In this document: piece by piece, positions 1-11,890 of the stretch
Layout of the letters: each line of letters opens with the position of its first letter
Numbering within the stretch: the first letter of the stretch is position 1
NCBI GenBank assembly: GCA_015680685.1
Contig: MNCI01022151.1
Location: 426,399-490,398, forward strand
Direction: 5' to 3'
Origin: Gnetum montanum
Taxonomy: Eukaryota > Streptophyta > Gnetopsida > Gnetales > Gnetaceae
Length of the DNA: 64,000 nt
Notes under the pieces: model-generated
The model's input: only the letters and a program-made list of their open reading frames with translations
The model's database searches: none
What the model was told of the DNA's origin: nothing
Position numbers and translations under genes: made by a program

Positions 1-94
1 AAATTCCAAGACATTAAAATTTTATTTACATGTTTTTCTAAGAAAACTATTCTTACAATCCCTAGATAGAGTTCAATTTGTTAACTTATTCAAA

Positions 95-147
95 GGGGGG
101 TGGGGGGTGCAGGGGGTGGGATGTGTGTGGGGGGAGGGCGGGGATGG
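95..147 (+). repeat. G-rich tract with quadruplex potential
   Basis: At least six runs of three to six G lie within 53 bases, separated by one to eight bases. This meets the usual pattern for an intramolecular G-quadruplex on the plus strand. It stands out in a flank that is otherwise strongly AT-rich. A role is not implied; simple expansion is the plain explanation. Confidence 0.6.
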
Positions 148-1545
148 TAACCCTAAGATTTATAGAAATTTATAACTCAATACCATTTCGTAAAATTGAA
201 CTTATAACCTAGGGTTACTAGGACAAGACTTATACCACTAGGCTAACACTTCATTGTTGTTATGATCATTTAGAATAATACTTATTTTTCAAATAATTAA
301 CTCACATAACATTTATAAATTGTGAATTTAAGCTTAAATTTAAGCATGTGTGTTTACGAAAAATAAGTATGTTTTATTAAAAAAATCTTAAACAAAAGTA
401 ATGTTAGGATTAAGATACATTGTGGCATGTTAGAAGTCTTTTCAAATAAATGAAGTAAATTATGCCTTTTTATAATGATGTAAGGGCTACATATAAGATA
501 TTATAATTAAGCTCAAAGAGTAATACCTATTCTAAAGTATCCATTCTCTCTATTAGAGGTAGGAATCTTAAAAAAAAAAAGTTGCTACATTTTCTTTAAA
601 AAATAAATATAAAAAAGCCAACAATGAGGTGTTATTCTAGTAGCAAGACTCTTGATTCTAGTTAGTAATACAAAGTTATGAAGTTCTAATTGGACTAAGA
701 AAATTTTTTGGTTCCAATACCCTTCCCCACCTCCCCTCACTCCTCACCCAATTGGACTAAGTTATGAACTTCATTGTTTGATTGAAGCATTAATCCTAGG
801 TAGTAGAATTGTTCATAGTAACATTTTGGCCTTGAATGTTAACCTCTACCTTATCACTATTTACACTATTTAATAACCATCAACACACCTACACATATAA
901 TCTTCCTTTCTTTTGATTTGTAAAGATTTTTTTAAACTTTATTAATTGTAATGTTCATGCAATTGTAAAAAAAAAATTAATGCATAACAATTCAAATGAA
1001 AGGATCCTAGGAGGGTAGTGGATGAATGAAAGCCTAATTTCTTTTAAGCCAATCTTGAATCTAGGTCTTATAACTTAAAAAAACAAGCACCTTATCATTA
1101 CTATGAGTGGTGATCCCTTACTAAACCTATAAATCTAGTAGACCAACATCATTTCAACTATTTTTTTCACAACATTTGTATATTTTGATAGTAATCCATT
1201 AGAATTGAACCTCTAATTAATAATTACTTCATATAACTAGCTAAGTTATATATTTATATTATATATCTATAATTTGGTTGAGAGAATTTTTTATATTTTT
1301 CAAATTAAAAAATCTTAAATTGATTCACTGAGACTAAGTTATAAAGTAGTTGGACTCTATCAAATAATAATTCTCATGAAAATCTTCATCTCTTATCCTA
1401 GCATTATGATGATAATTATTTATTTATCATTGTAAAGTCTAAAAAAAAGGTGATCAAGAGAGCTTCCCCTCACCACTATGATAACAAAATTATTTAACCA
1501 TGATAGAGAAGGCCTGTCTTAGATAAGGCTAGTAATTAGCCTCTC

Positions 1546-1569
1546 AAAATAAATAAATAAATAAATAAA
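1546..1569. repeat. (AAAT)n microsatellite
   Basis: About six copies of the AAAT unit run without interruption just left of element 1. Confidence 0.85.
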
Positions 1570-1603
1570 AACACATTTGGCCATCATATACATACATGTC
1601 ATC

Positions 1604-1608
1604 CTATG
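1604..1608. repeat. Target site duplication of element 1 (left)
   Basis: CTATG directly precedes the 5' LTR and recurs exactly at 60046-60050 after the 3' LTR. It shows that both ends, 58 kb apart, belong to one insertion. Confidence 0.85.
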
Positions 1609-2460
1609 TCTTGAAATAATTTGTGTTAGTTTATGATAACGTATCTACGATGTCATGGTTAAAATATTGTAGCTCTACATACGTCATTGTAGATGCAATG
1701 TAGTGGGCCATGGTCATGCCTATGAATACGAATCCACCATCATATTGAAAAGATAAGTTTTAACCAACACTTAGTGAAATTCTTGTAGTTTGTTTTCTCA
1801 AAGTTATAGTTAGAGTGAATGCTCATAGTGTGGTGAATTATAGTTGTATGTAATCTTTATTCAAGTAGATTATTCTTGGACATAATTCATGAATAAAAAT
1901 AAAGATCAAGATTATTCTACATCATTGTACCATATCAGTTAGCATAAATTTACAATCCATAATATTTACTTTTACTAAGTAATTTACAATTCCAATGTCT
2001 ATTAGTAAGTTTGAATAAGTGCGACTGGTTTCAAGCATAAAGTGTAATTGTTTGGTGATCTAGTAGTGACTTTGCTTGATTCGCTTAGTAGTGAAGTTAC
2101 TTAGTAATCCCAATAACAATTACATAAGCCTAGGACATGTACAAAAAACTAAGAATAGATACTTATCACCATAGGATAAAATAGATTTACATTTTTATCG
2201 AACTCAAAGATAGAAATTATATTCATTTCCATCATATTTACACCTAGCATTATTAAAAGCCAATTAATATCAGTTCATCATGTACCTCACTAAGAGTTAA
2301 ACCATATGATTTGCTCCTCGCTAACTCTAAGAGAAAAGATAATGCTCACAAACTTAACAACAACTTACTAGTATACTATTCATCCATGAATTACAATCTG
2401 GTTGCATGTGAACACTTATGACTTATATGGTTGAGTGTTGGAATACCTAACCACTCATCA
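1609..2460 (+). repeat. 5' LTR of element 1
   Basis: The 852-bp repeat matches the 3' copy (52222-52531 plus 59512-60045, 844 bp) along its length. It starts with TCTTGAAATAAT where the 3' copy has TGATGAAATAAT, so the canonical TG is mutated, and it ends in CATCA. The TATAAATA box of the 3' copy is degraded here to TATGAATA near 1720. Confidence 0.85.
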
Positions 2461-2461
2461 T

Positions 2462-2479
2462 TGGTGCTATTACTAGGGA
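2462..2479 (+). promoter_or_regulatory. Primer binding site, tRNA-Asp type, decayed
   Basis: The 18 bases starting one base after the LTR resemble the complement of the plant tRNA-Asp 3' end (TGGCGCCGTTGCCGGGGA). The differences are mostly C to T and G to A changes, as expected from decay of methylated DNA. Confidence 0.75.
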
Positions 2480-2603
2480 TGTGTCAATGTTTACTAGTTA
2501 GTTGATCTTACATAGTTTGTTGTATCAAGCATCACCAAATATATCTTTCATACTTAGAATAATGTTTCAAAATGTACATACACTTAAGCATCAAACAAAC
2601 TAA

Positions 2604-4563
2604 ATGTCTTCTAGCACTAAAGTGAAATCTCCACTTGTTATTGATCTCAATGAAAGTCATGACAGAGATTACAATGAAGAAGATTAGAGTGCATTGATGT
2701 AAACAAGACTTTCATATGTTCATATTGGTCCTTATTATCCTAATTTTACATTCATTTTCCACCAAGATGAACAACTTAGATGGAGAGACTTATAACATAA
2801 TTGTCTTATCACTTGAACATTCAACATCATCAATGCCCCAAGCATCCCTCATAACGTCAAATCTTGGCCATGTGTAAGAAGGATATCAATTCACTAAAAA
2901 TATGACTAGGCCATATTAGCCAATAGAGACTCAAGCAAGAAGGGATGCAATTACAAATGCAAGATATGGATAAGATAAAGAGAAGAAGGCACCACAAATA
3001 GTTTTCCTAGAAGCAAAAGAAGATGCTCCATTCCAAGCTAAAAAATTATATCAAACTCATGGATCTCATTCCTATATACCATTAATCTATATTAAAGATC
3101 CTATAAAAATAAAGCTACATTTAGCTCTTGTAGAAACCCTTGGAAGGAATAAGAAGGACTCTAGACTTAGGAGGAATTCAAAGCCTAAGACCTCCAATGG
3201 ATTCTGAAGAGATGAATCAAGGAGTCACAAAAGGAGAACCAGCTAACACCGTTCTCCAACTTATCCATCTTCTTTCTCACATTCATCAAAAAATTCTAAT
3301 AAGAGGAAATGCATACTAAGGGATCACAATGGAGAAAGAAGAAGAGATCATGAGAGACATGCAAACAAAAGAAGACATACTAATGAAGAGGAAGATGACC
3401 ATGAAGAAAGAGAAGAAAGGATTAGACATGAAAGAAGAGAGCAACATGAGCATTAGAGGGATCACACTTACAATAGAGCTTACCAATTCAAAGATTATGA
3501 AGAATCCTTGTTAGCTACTCATGATATGATTAACATTAGGCAAGTAGTGTACATTCCTACCAGGCACTAAAGAAACAATTGCATCAAGTGACTTGACATG
3601 AATAATATCCCAAAATTCAAAGGTGGTTATAATGTAAATTCAAAACATCATCTTCAAGCCTTCCATGATTCCTATGCCCCATAACATATAGAGAATGATT
3701 GGAAGAAACTAAATTTGTTTCCTAGATCACTCATTAAAAAAGCAAAGTGCTGTTATAGATCCTTACAACTAGAATCAATTCAAAGATGGAGTACCATGTT
3801 GGAAATTTTTAATGATAAGTATTAAACTTACTCTAGAGTGTCAAATCTAAGAAAATAGATCCAAGGATGGAAATAAGGGAATAATAAATCTCTTGATGTA
3901 ATAATGGGTAGGTATTACTCATTATTACATAGATGTTCAGGCCATGGATTTTCTCAACAAAAAGAATTACAACATATTATTGATGAACTAAGGAATAGAA
4001 CAAGAGAAACCCTTGACATGTATGCTCAAGGTAGATTATCTAAAATGATAGGTCATTGAATCTAATGATTAATAGACTAGGTAGCAAAAGAAGAAGGAAG
4101 CTATGAAAAAGAGAATAAACTAAAGAATATAATAGATATCCAACTATTAGAAAAAGAGATGTAAGGATATGTGAAAGACAAGAAGCAAAAACATTAGAAA
4201 ATGCAACCCAATGGAAGACTCTACCTATTCAAAAATTATTCTATGATATTGCAACAAAGGTAGAGAAAATGTGGGATTTTATGGATAAGAAATTTGCTAT
4301 GACACTCAAGATAGTGGAGGAAAGAACTAAATAAGCTTTCAACCGAAATAAGGACAAAAAGAAGAAAAAGGATAATGGATGTGTGAACTATAAGAATAAA
4401 GGAAAAGTTGCTAGGGTAGAGGAAATAATGGACTCAAGCTTAGAAGATAACACAAGTTGCAAAGTGTGCCAATACAAACATCCTAAGGGATGTTGTCCTG
4501 TCATGGCCTACTTATAAAAGTATAGAGCATATGTACTCAATCAAAAATTTGTTAAGAAAAAAA
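2604..4563 (+). pseudogene. gag remnant of element 1
   Basis: The start MSSS is shared with the gag starts of elements 2, 4 and 5. An N-terminal block around 2720-2800 matches the element 2 block containing DFTFILHQDE. A charged His/Arg/Glu-rich linker (about 3300-3480) leads to a block resembling LLATHDMIN and then the capsid-like core (about 3600-4060), which includes the conserved region around the short-repeat-rich W-x-S-M-L-x-F motif of plant gypsy Gag. A zinc-knuckle-like motif lies at 4458-4500 (C-x2-C-x3-H-x3-C-C). Many stops and shifts break the frame. Gag would form the virus-like particle. The 61-residue open frame at 3329-3514 is a wrong-frame reading of the charged linker. Confidence 0.75.
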
Positions 4564-5200
4564 TGACCATGTGATTATCTTATCCACAAAGTAATTTTAG
4601 ACAAGCTCACCAATAACCATATTATTCAAGCAGGGCTTATCCTTAACCACAAGAATAATACTAGCAGTAGTGGCAGTAATGATAGTTATGGGGAATGCCA
4701 TCACCAAGGTAGTAATATCCATACAAATAACTAAATCCCTATGGATACTATGTACAATGTCCTATCTCTCCTAGCAATCCACCATAAACCCACAAAATTA
4801 GGCTTGGATTCTCATTCTTACATGTCTCAACCACCACCAGGTTCCTCATATCAAGCTCCTGATCCATTACCACCAATACCATCATCAATCATGTAAGTAG
4901 AACTACCAACACAACTTTAGGAAAAGAGTTCTACTAGGTTAGTCACTACACAAGAGGACATTATGAAAAGTGAACCAAAATCCATGAAATTTTCCTTCTT
5001 TAGGACATGCCCAAAAAAGATTTGAAGGATGAGGACTTTATCTAATCCTATTCCATCTACACAAAGTCAAAATATCACTATGCTTCTAATATCTACAGAA
5101 GAGAACTTGAACACTATCATGCTCATTTAAACTATCATAAATTAAATCAAGATAGAAGCACTTCCTAAGAAACGAATACATAGAAAATCTAATCTATCTC
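4564..5200 (+). other. Gag-to-protease spacer of element 1
   Basis: This is broken coding-like sequence rich in Pro and Gln codons. It corresponds to the Pro-rich linker between the zinc motif and the protease in elements 2, 4 and 5. No separate gene is seen. Confidence 0.5.
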
Positions 5201-5600
5201 TAAATAGCAAGACATAAATCATGCAAGGCTTTACTAGATTCTAGGTCAGGAGTTAATCTTATCTCTCAAGATATGTAAAAGGCTTGGAATCTCTCTTGAT
5301 TGAAGAAAAGTAATATCTCACTAGAGTTAGCAAACTAGTTGATTGTCATTCCACTAGAACAAGTGGAAGACATAGTAACTACCATACATGGCTATTTCTA
5401 TCTAGTTGATTTTTTGGTTATCCATGTGGGAAAGAATAAATGAAAATATCCTATCATCATAGAAAGAGCATGACATAGCACCATGGGTGCTAAGTTAGTA
5501 ATCAAAGACTTGTCCTTGAAAGTTTTCAAGGAAGATAAAGCGAGGATAATTCAAAGGTGTATCGCATATAGTGATAATGAATGTAATTGCATGAAGAGAA
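5201..5600 (+). pseudogene. Retropepsin-like protease remnant of element 1
   Basis: The catalytic loop reads LLDSRSGVNLIS near 5235-5270, matching the LLDS.S.VNLI motif of the other elements and the D-T/S-G core of retroviral aspartic proteases. It is followed by the conserved VEDI.TT and hydrophobic stretches seen in elements 2, 4 and 5. Internal stops and an Arg for the Ser/Gly of the loop show it is inactive. The enzyme would process Gag-Pol. Confidence 0.7.
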
Positions 5601-5880
5601 TCTAGACAATAAGACACGATGGCATCACAACATGCAACAAATGTGTTGAGATGTGTGTACAAAAGTGTCTGTATGTAGCAGCCACTAGATAAGAAGACAT
5701 CTCGTGGCTGATCAATGAAGAAGAATCAAGGTCTAACATATGCATGAAACTAGTGGATAAAATTATGAGTGCCTATATTAAAGAAACCAATAAACTAGAA
5801 TATATATTAAGACAACCTTCCTATGCTAACTCTTAATAGGAGGAGGATATTGAATAAGGAAAATTAGAGATACTAAAAAG

Positions 5881-6043
5881 ATATGAATTAGAACCGTTAG
5901 AACTAAAAGTTGTACTAGATGCATTTGAATATTCTTTGTTTTTTAATAATAATAAAATAATAATCATAAATTTCAATCTTAATAAAGAACAAAAAAGAAA
6001 ATTATTGGAAGTGGTGAACAAATGGCCAACTATATTTGCATGG
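5881..6043 (+). pseudogene. N-terminal part of RT region, element 1
   Basis: The end reads into a motif like KWPTIFAW, equivalent to the segment before the RT fingers in element 2 near 10530-10560. Reading stops at the insertion of element 2 and resumes at 23291 after one copy of the CATGG duplication. Confidence 0.7.
6039..6043. repeat. Target site duplication of element 2 (left)
   Basis: CATGG is repeated exactly at 23286-23290, right after the 3' LTR of element 2. Confidence 0.9.
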
Positions 6044-6972
6044 TGATAAATCATGTTTTTCATCACTCTGATATCGGGGTGGTTGCGATATCGGGCACAT
6101 GATATAACGATGGCTGTGCTATCTGGTACATGATATCGAGTACGCAATATCACGGTCCAAGATGTGATATCATACATTTGATATTGTAGGGTTACTCCTA
6201 GGTTTATAAATACAGTGCCTAGGTGCACAATTCGGAGTAAGTTTCTAGTAGTCAGTAGCGAAACTCTTGCAATTTGTCCATTTGAAAGTTAGAATATTTT
6301 CCAAGTGCCCACAGCAGGAGGTCAAAGTGTGAAAAAATATTTATTCAAACATTGATGTACATGAGAACACCATTGTGTTGGCAATAAAGATGAGCTCTTT
6401 GATCCATTCCTTGTAGCACTTGAGATTTTCTTTCTTATGCATTTATATTTCATGCAATTTACATTAATGTTATTTATGCAACAATTAATTTTGATCAATT
6501 AATAAAATTGTTAAATTACACAAGCATGACCCCTTCAAGCATACGTGTGACCCTTGGTAGCTCAAAAACAATTAGTGTCTGATAGCCTAGCAGTGTTGAC
6601 ACGAAGTTCAGGATGTGTTCGAGAAGTTCAGGATGTGTTTGAGAAGTGGGAATGGTTACTTGTGTTAGGCTAGATTAGACTCTAGTTTACTTAGTAGTTA
6701 ATCTCTCTTATTTTTAATCACTCTTACTTTTATTATTGTTCTAGGTGAGTAATTCTAGAAAAACAAAAAATAATAAAAATCTTATGCCTTAGTCACACTT
6801 AACCATATAATTGCATTCCACAAGTGGGACTGGGAAGAAAACGAATGAACAACACGTACACACTGTTTGGCTCTAGTGTACTTAGTAACTATAGTCTATG
6901 GAATTCAATTGGATTGCATGTGAATGCTTGTGATTCATATGGTTGGGTGTAAGGGTACCTTGCTGCTCATCG
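6044..6972 (+). repeat. 5' LTR of element 2
   Basis: It starts TGATAAATCATG and ends CATCG (the 3' copy ends CATCA). A TATAAATA box lies at 6205-6212, 20 bases after the last motif of the GATATC array. It differs from the 3' copy by point changes and by roughly 50 extra bases in the array region. Confidence 0.88.
6070..6185 (+). promoter_or_regulatory. U3 array of GATATC-type motifs
   Basis: GATATC or one-base variants occur at about 6070, 6087, 6132, 6146, 6166 and 6180, directly upstream of the TATA box. The spacing is irregular at 14 to 45 bases. The motif is self-complementary. Function is inferred from position only. Confidence 0.6.
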
Positions 6973-6973
6973 T

Positions 6974-6991
6974 TAGCACCATTGCTGGGGA
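6974..6991 (+). promoter_or_regulatory. Primer binding site, tRNA-Asp type
   Basis: TAGCACCATTGCTGGGGA begins one base after the LTR. It differs from the tRNA-Asp complement at four positions, all G to A or C to T. Confidence 0.85.
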
Positions 6992-7135
6992 CTGTAGTTC
7001 TTTGTGCACTATCTAAGCCTAGTGAAATTTAGTAACCTTGTTGTTCGAGCCCTGAGAGTCAAATCTTATGAAAACAAAAATTATTAGTATTATCATTAAA
7101 TTAAATATCAACTACACACTATTTATTAACACAAA

Positions 7136-9014
7136 ATGTCTTCTTCTCATAGGAGCCCATCTCCACCTAGGGCAATTCAAGTACCTCAACAATATTGGGT
7201 GGTATATGCTCATCCTAAGGAGTATGTACCAGACTTTACCTTCATCTTACATCAAGATGAATTGATGCGGTGGCACGATATGGAAAGCAAAATTGTGTTG
7301 CCACTTGACCAATCTATTCCAACAATGGTCTAGCTAATGCTCACATGATACAAGCTTTAACATCTCCATGGAGAATATGAAATGCAAGATCCCGACTCAA
7401 GGGATTATCATGCCACTGAAGCACAAAGATTAAGGGATTAGTAGAAGGAGCACCAACATGAGCTTATGAAGGGCAAGGGGTCAAACATCTTTCCACCTTT
7501 GCTTGGCCCAATTGATGAAGGTGACCATTTCCTTAGTGATTCTCCTCTCTTTGACTTTGTTCAAGGAGTCCTCAACCAAAATGTACAATCCACAACCCAT
7601 AATCTAGGTTCTAATCAAAACAGATCCAATGATAAAAATGGATATGGAGAAGCAAGTCAAGAAAATGGGGACAAATAAGATCATGATCATGATCATGATT
7701 GTAAGCATTAAAGGAAGGATGATAGGCATCAGCGTGGAGCAAATTTCCCTTCTTCTTCCCCTTTGTCCTCATCTTCTTCTTCAGTAGGTTCAGATCATGG
7801 CCGTAGATGGAATAACCATGATGGAGGTGCCTGATGGGACCAGAATAATAGAAGGGATCATTGGGGTAGTCGTGATCAAAGATGTTGGTAATGCAAAGAG
7901 GCCAAGCATCAAGAAAGAAGGGCTAGTAACGAACATGCTAGGCACCACCATCATGGCCTTGATGAACCTTTACTTGCTACTCAGGGCATGTTAAATATTG
8001 CACAGGTTGTGAGGATTTCAACAAGACATGTGAAGGATAGTATAATAAAGAGGCTCGATATAAAAAATATCCCTCACTTCGAGGGAGGATATGATGCTAA
8101 TCCAAAAAATCATGTTCAGGCCTTCCAAGATGCATGTGCCTTGCAGAACATTGAAAATGGCTAGTAAAAGCTGAAATTATTTGCAAGGCTAGTCATAAAG
8201 GAAGCAGAATGTTGGTATCGATCCTTGGACACTCAATCGAGTGGTGGAGTACAATGTTGGAACTATTCAATGACAAATATCAAACGTACTCCCAAGTATC
8301 CAATCTAAGGAAATAAATTCAAGGGTGGAAATAAGGGAATCATGAGCCCTTGGATGCTGCTATTAGCTGATACTACTCTCTATTGCATAGGTGTCCTAAC
8401 CATGGATACTCTCAACTTGATCAACTTTGTCATATCATAGATGGGTTGCGATCTGAAACTAGGAAAACCCTTGGGATCTATACCAAAGGGAGATTGACAG
8501 AGTTGAGCATCCATCAGATTCAAAAATTAATTAAGTAGATAGCCAAGGAGGGGGGAGAGTTGAGAAAATGTGAAAGCGTAGAAGAATATAACAGAGACCC
8601 TTCTATTTGGAAAAAAGAGGTTAGATTTTGTGATAGTGAGGATAAATTTTCCATAGATGAGGTGGTGAATCAGAAAAATTGCCATTCCAAAAATTGCAAT
8701 CAGAAATCATGACCAAGGTTGATCAGTTATGGAACTCCATGGACAATAGGTTTGAAGTTTTTTAAAAAATTACTGAAGAGTCTAAGGAGCAAGGTGGTGA
8801 GTGAGAGCATCGGAGATGTAAGGAAGCTGAACATGCCAAATCTAAGGGTAAAGATAAGATAGCTATGATAGAAATGGTTGCAGATAGTGATTTAGATGAT
8901 GATGGTGGATGTGATGTTTCCTAGTATAAACATCCTAAGGGATGTTGTCCATTTGTATCACACTTACAAGAATTTGGGATGTATGCCTTACATCCACAAC
9001 TTGCACAAAGGTAA
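7136..9014 (+). pseudogene. gag remnant of element 2
   Basis: Starting at ATG 7136, the frame stays open for 65 codons through the conserved N-terminal block DFTFILHQDELMRW. A Ser/Arg/His/Asp-rich linker follows, including a GATCAT repeat near 7680 that would code His-Asp repeats. The capsid-like core runs from about 8040 to 8520, with equivalents of WYRSL, the F-x-D-K-Y region and the HxIIDGL region. The zinc-like motif is at 8910-8953; its second Cys is Ser and a stop follows. The natural end by comparison with elements 4 and 5 is the stop at 9012-9014. The product would be the particle protein. Confidence 0.78.
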
Positions 9015-9704
9015 ACACCTAAAATATTTCCTTATCCATAAGGAAATAGTCGAAAATTCCACCAACCATAGTAGTACTACCCAAGTGGAACTCCTCTACA
9101 ACCTTACGAAGTATACGAGCAATGGTAGCAACCATAATAATGGGCATTGCCACCTCTTACGTAGCAATACCCTTACTGGCAACCAGATCCCTATGGTTAC
9201 TATGTTTAGCAACCTTCATCTCCAAGGGATTCCTTTGATCATATTGTTGCTTACCAATCTCACCACTACCCTCCTAAAACATACCAATCACCCTATCCAA
9301 GGAGGGATACCATCCACTACCCTCATGCACCTCTTGTTCCTGCACCTACTCCTTCATCTCCTACATAACTACCACCTACTCCCTCCATGCAGGGTGGATT
9401 GCCTATACAACCATAGCAAAGGAACACTATGAGGGTAGTTAATTTGCAATCGGTTAACCCATCCAGCAGGTCAAAACTATGAACAAAGAAAAGACCCTTC
9501 TTCCAGCCTCACAGTCCACTAAAGCCCTCGGATACATTAGTGATTAGTAACCCTACTCCTCCACCTTCCTCTGTTTTCTCTTTATCTAAGTCCCCTTTAA
9601 ACTAAAATCCTTCTTAAATCCATACTATAATGCTAACACATGTTGTATATGATTAGATTGGGGTTGGTAACCTACTTAAAAATTAGTTGATCCTGGGACT
9701 TCCG
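9015..9704 (+). other. Pro-rich gag-protease spacer of element 2
   Basis: This is broken coding sequence whose true frame is Pro- and Thr-rich, matching the spacer in element 5 (55390-56069). A 178-codon frame that overlaps it (8896-9432) is a shifted reading of Gag and spacer, not a gene. Confidence 0.5.
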
Positions 9705-10290
9705 TAGTTTACTTGCAAATTGCTGGGAATGAGCCTTGCAAAGCTCTTCTTGACTCTAGTTCTGATGTTAATCTGATCTTACATGAGATGTACACAATGT
9801 GGAACCTTCCTCCTTTGAAGAAGAAAAACATCTAGCTGGAACTAGTAGACCAGTCCATCACTATTCCATTGGGACTAGTTGAAGACATCCTTACCACCAT
9901 TTGTGGGTGGTCATATCCTGCCAATTTCCTAGTAATCAAAGTGGAGAACTACAAGGGGGACTTTCTAATTATTATGGGAATGGTATGGCTAAGTACTATG
10001 GATGCTAAAATGGGCATTAGAGATCTTTCCTTAGAAACATCAAAAGAAAATGAATTTGGAAAGATCAAGAAGAAGAGAGTTCCATGTATCATGTACAGCA
10101 ATTCAGGGTGCCATTGTGTATAGAAGTTATGGTCAGTAAAGTAACCATCTATCTCTACATGCAAGTAGTGTGCACTAGAAGTTGATATCCAAAGATGTCT
10201 GTAAGTAGAAGGCATAAAACAAGAGGGCACCCAGTGGCTGACAGCTAATATTAGCAGTAGTACAATATGCATAGAACTGATTGAGGGCCT
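9705..10290 (+). pseudogene. Protease region of element 2
   Basis: The active-site loop LLDSSSDVNLI has its Asp at 9752-9754; the usual D-S/T-G Gly is replaced. The conserved run with ITIPLGLVEDI and GWSYPA follows and stays open to 10123. After that comes the TQWL block also present in elements 4, 5 and 6. It is related to retropepsin. The loop change and several stops make it inactive. Confidence 0.75.
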
Positions 10291-10439
10291 AATGTACGAG
10301 TATGTTGCAAATATGGATGAACTTAAGCAAGTTCATCACTAGCTCTCTAAAGGAAAAAATGATGATGTCAATTGGGATGAGCTAGAAATTATTGATAGTT
10401 TTAAATAGGAGCCCCTTAAATTGAAGGTGCCACCAACTA

Positions 10440-11430
10440 GAATGGAGTATGTAATTTTGAAAAATGAAAGGTCGGTTACCATTAATGCTAAGCTTGCTGT
10501 AGAAAAAAAGAAAAAATTGATAAAAGTTGTGGAAAAATGGTTAGCAACCTTCACCTAGTCATATTCTAAGCTCACAAGGATAGATCCAAGAATATGTCAG
10601 CACCAAATATACACTAACCCCACCATCAAGCTGAAACAATAGTTGTAGCGACATTTGAATCCCAAGTTAAAATAGATTGTTAAAGAGGAGATTGAACAAC
10701 TCCTCAAAGCAGGATTCATCTATCCTATCATAGATGGTGACTGGGTTAGCCCCCTCATGATCATGCCAAAGAAAGGAGGAAAATGGTAGGTGTGCATTGA
10801 TTTTCGGCTACTCAACATGGCAACTTTCAAGGATCATTTTCCGTTGTCTTTCATTGACCAAGTGCTAGACACCATTTCGAGGCACAACTATTACTGCTTT
10901 CTTGATGATTATAGTGGCTATAACCAAATTCATATTACACCAAAGGACTAGGAAAAGATAACTTTCACAAGTCTTTGGGGGACCTTTACTTAGTGACAGA
11001 TGCCATTTGGTCTATGCAATGTCCCAGCCACATTTCAACAATTAGCTCTCAGCATTTTTCAACAGAAAATTAGTAGTAGGGTAGAAGTTTTTATCGATGT
11101 TTTTTTCACCTATGAAGCTATGTTTAAGCAAGCTCTAGACCATCTTAAGTAGGTGTTGAAAAGATGTGTCAAAACAAACCTTTGACTCAATTGGCAAAAG
11201 AGTCATCTTAAAGTCTAGGAAGGCACAATCTCCGGGCATTGCATCTCAAAAGTAGGAATCAAGGTGGAGCTTGAAAAAATAAGGGTCATCCAAGGAATAA
11301 CTTGCCAACCTGAAATAGTCAAAGAAGTTTGGTCATTCCTTGGTTATATTGGCTACTACTGGTGATTTATCAAGAATTTTTCCAAAATCCCCAAGCCATT
11401 GGTAGAATTGACAAAGAAGGATGCATCATT
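10440..11430 (+). pseudogene. Reverse transcriptase remnant of element 2
   Basis: Recognisable blocks in order are the entry segment GFIYPI, SPLMIMPKKGGKW then VCIDFRLLN, FLDDYSGYNQIHI (first catalytic Asp kept), QMPFGLCNVPATFQ, and FIDVFFTY at 11090-11113. The last is the YxDD active site with the second Asp changed to Val, so the enzyme is dead. The RT connection end (VIQG, SFLGY.GYY, PKPLVELTKKDA) follows. There are several in-frame stops such as the TAG after GGKW. This is standard Ty3/gypsy RT. Confidence 0.9.
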
Positions 11431-11890
11431 CTTCTAGACACTTGCATGTGAATCAACATTTCAACAATTGAAACAAAAGCTTATTGAAACTCTCATTCTT
11501 CAAGCACTAGATTTGTCTAGACCATTTCATGTGATGACCAATGCATCAAATTATGCTTTGGGGATAGTGCTTATGTAGATGGATGATCAAAAATGTCCAT
11601 ATTACATTCATTGTGCAAGCTGGAGCATTGTAGGTGCACAACTAAATTACACCACCATAGAAAAGGAGTTGATGGCAGTGGTGTTCACTTTAGAAAAGTT
11701 TAGGCACTATGTGCTTGGCTACAAAGTGTTTGTGCACACAGATCATAACGCCATTAGATTTATAATGAACAAGCCAACGGTGAGCCCCGGTGTCACATGG
11801 TGGCTCGTGATTTTGCAAGAATTCAATCTCACAGTGGTAGATTGTAAAGATGTGAAGAATGTGGTTGTGAATCACTTATCATGACTAAGA
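11431..11890 (+). pseudogene. RNase H remnant of element 2
   Basis: The block equivalent to D-A-S-x-x-A-x-G reads NASNYALG, so the first catalytic Asp is Asn. Then YTTIEKELMAVVFTLEKFRHY and VHTDHNAIRF follow in a frame open from 11579 to 11884. These are the standard RNase H motifs of gypsy elements. Confidence 0.85.

Larger units (their letters stand above)
1..1603. other. AT-rich intergenic flank, no gene seen
   Basis: Every frame is broken by many stops and I recognise no protein similarity. The stretch holds a G-rich tract, homopolymer runs and a tetranucleotide microsatellite. It is the outer left flank of the nested retrotransposon cluster; the target duplication of element 1 begins at 1604. 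Confidence 0.6.

Noticed and set aside
3329-3514. A Lys/Glu-rich 61-codon frame
   Set aside because: It overlaps the charged linker of the element 1 gag in a shifted frame; the gag frame matches the relatives.
5833-6228. A 131-codon minus-strand frame
   Set aside because: It is antisense to element 1 pol and runs into the U3 array of the element 2 LTR.
8896-9432. A 178-codon frame rich in His, Leu and Thr
   Set aside because: It is a shifted reading across the gag end and Pro-rich spacer of element 2.
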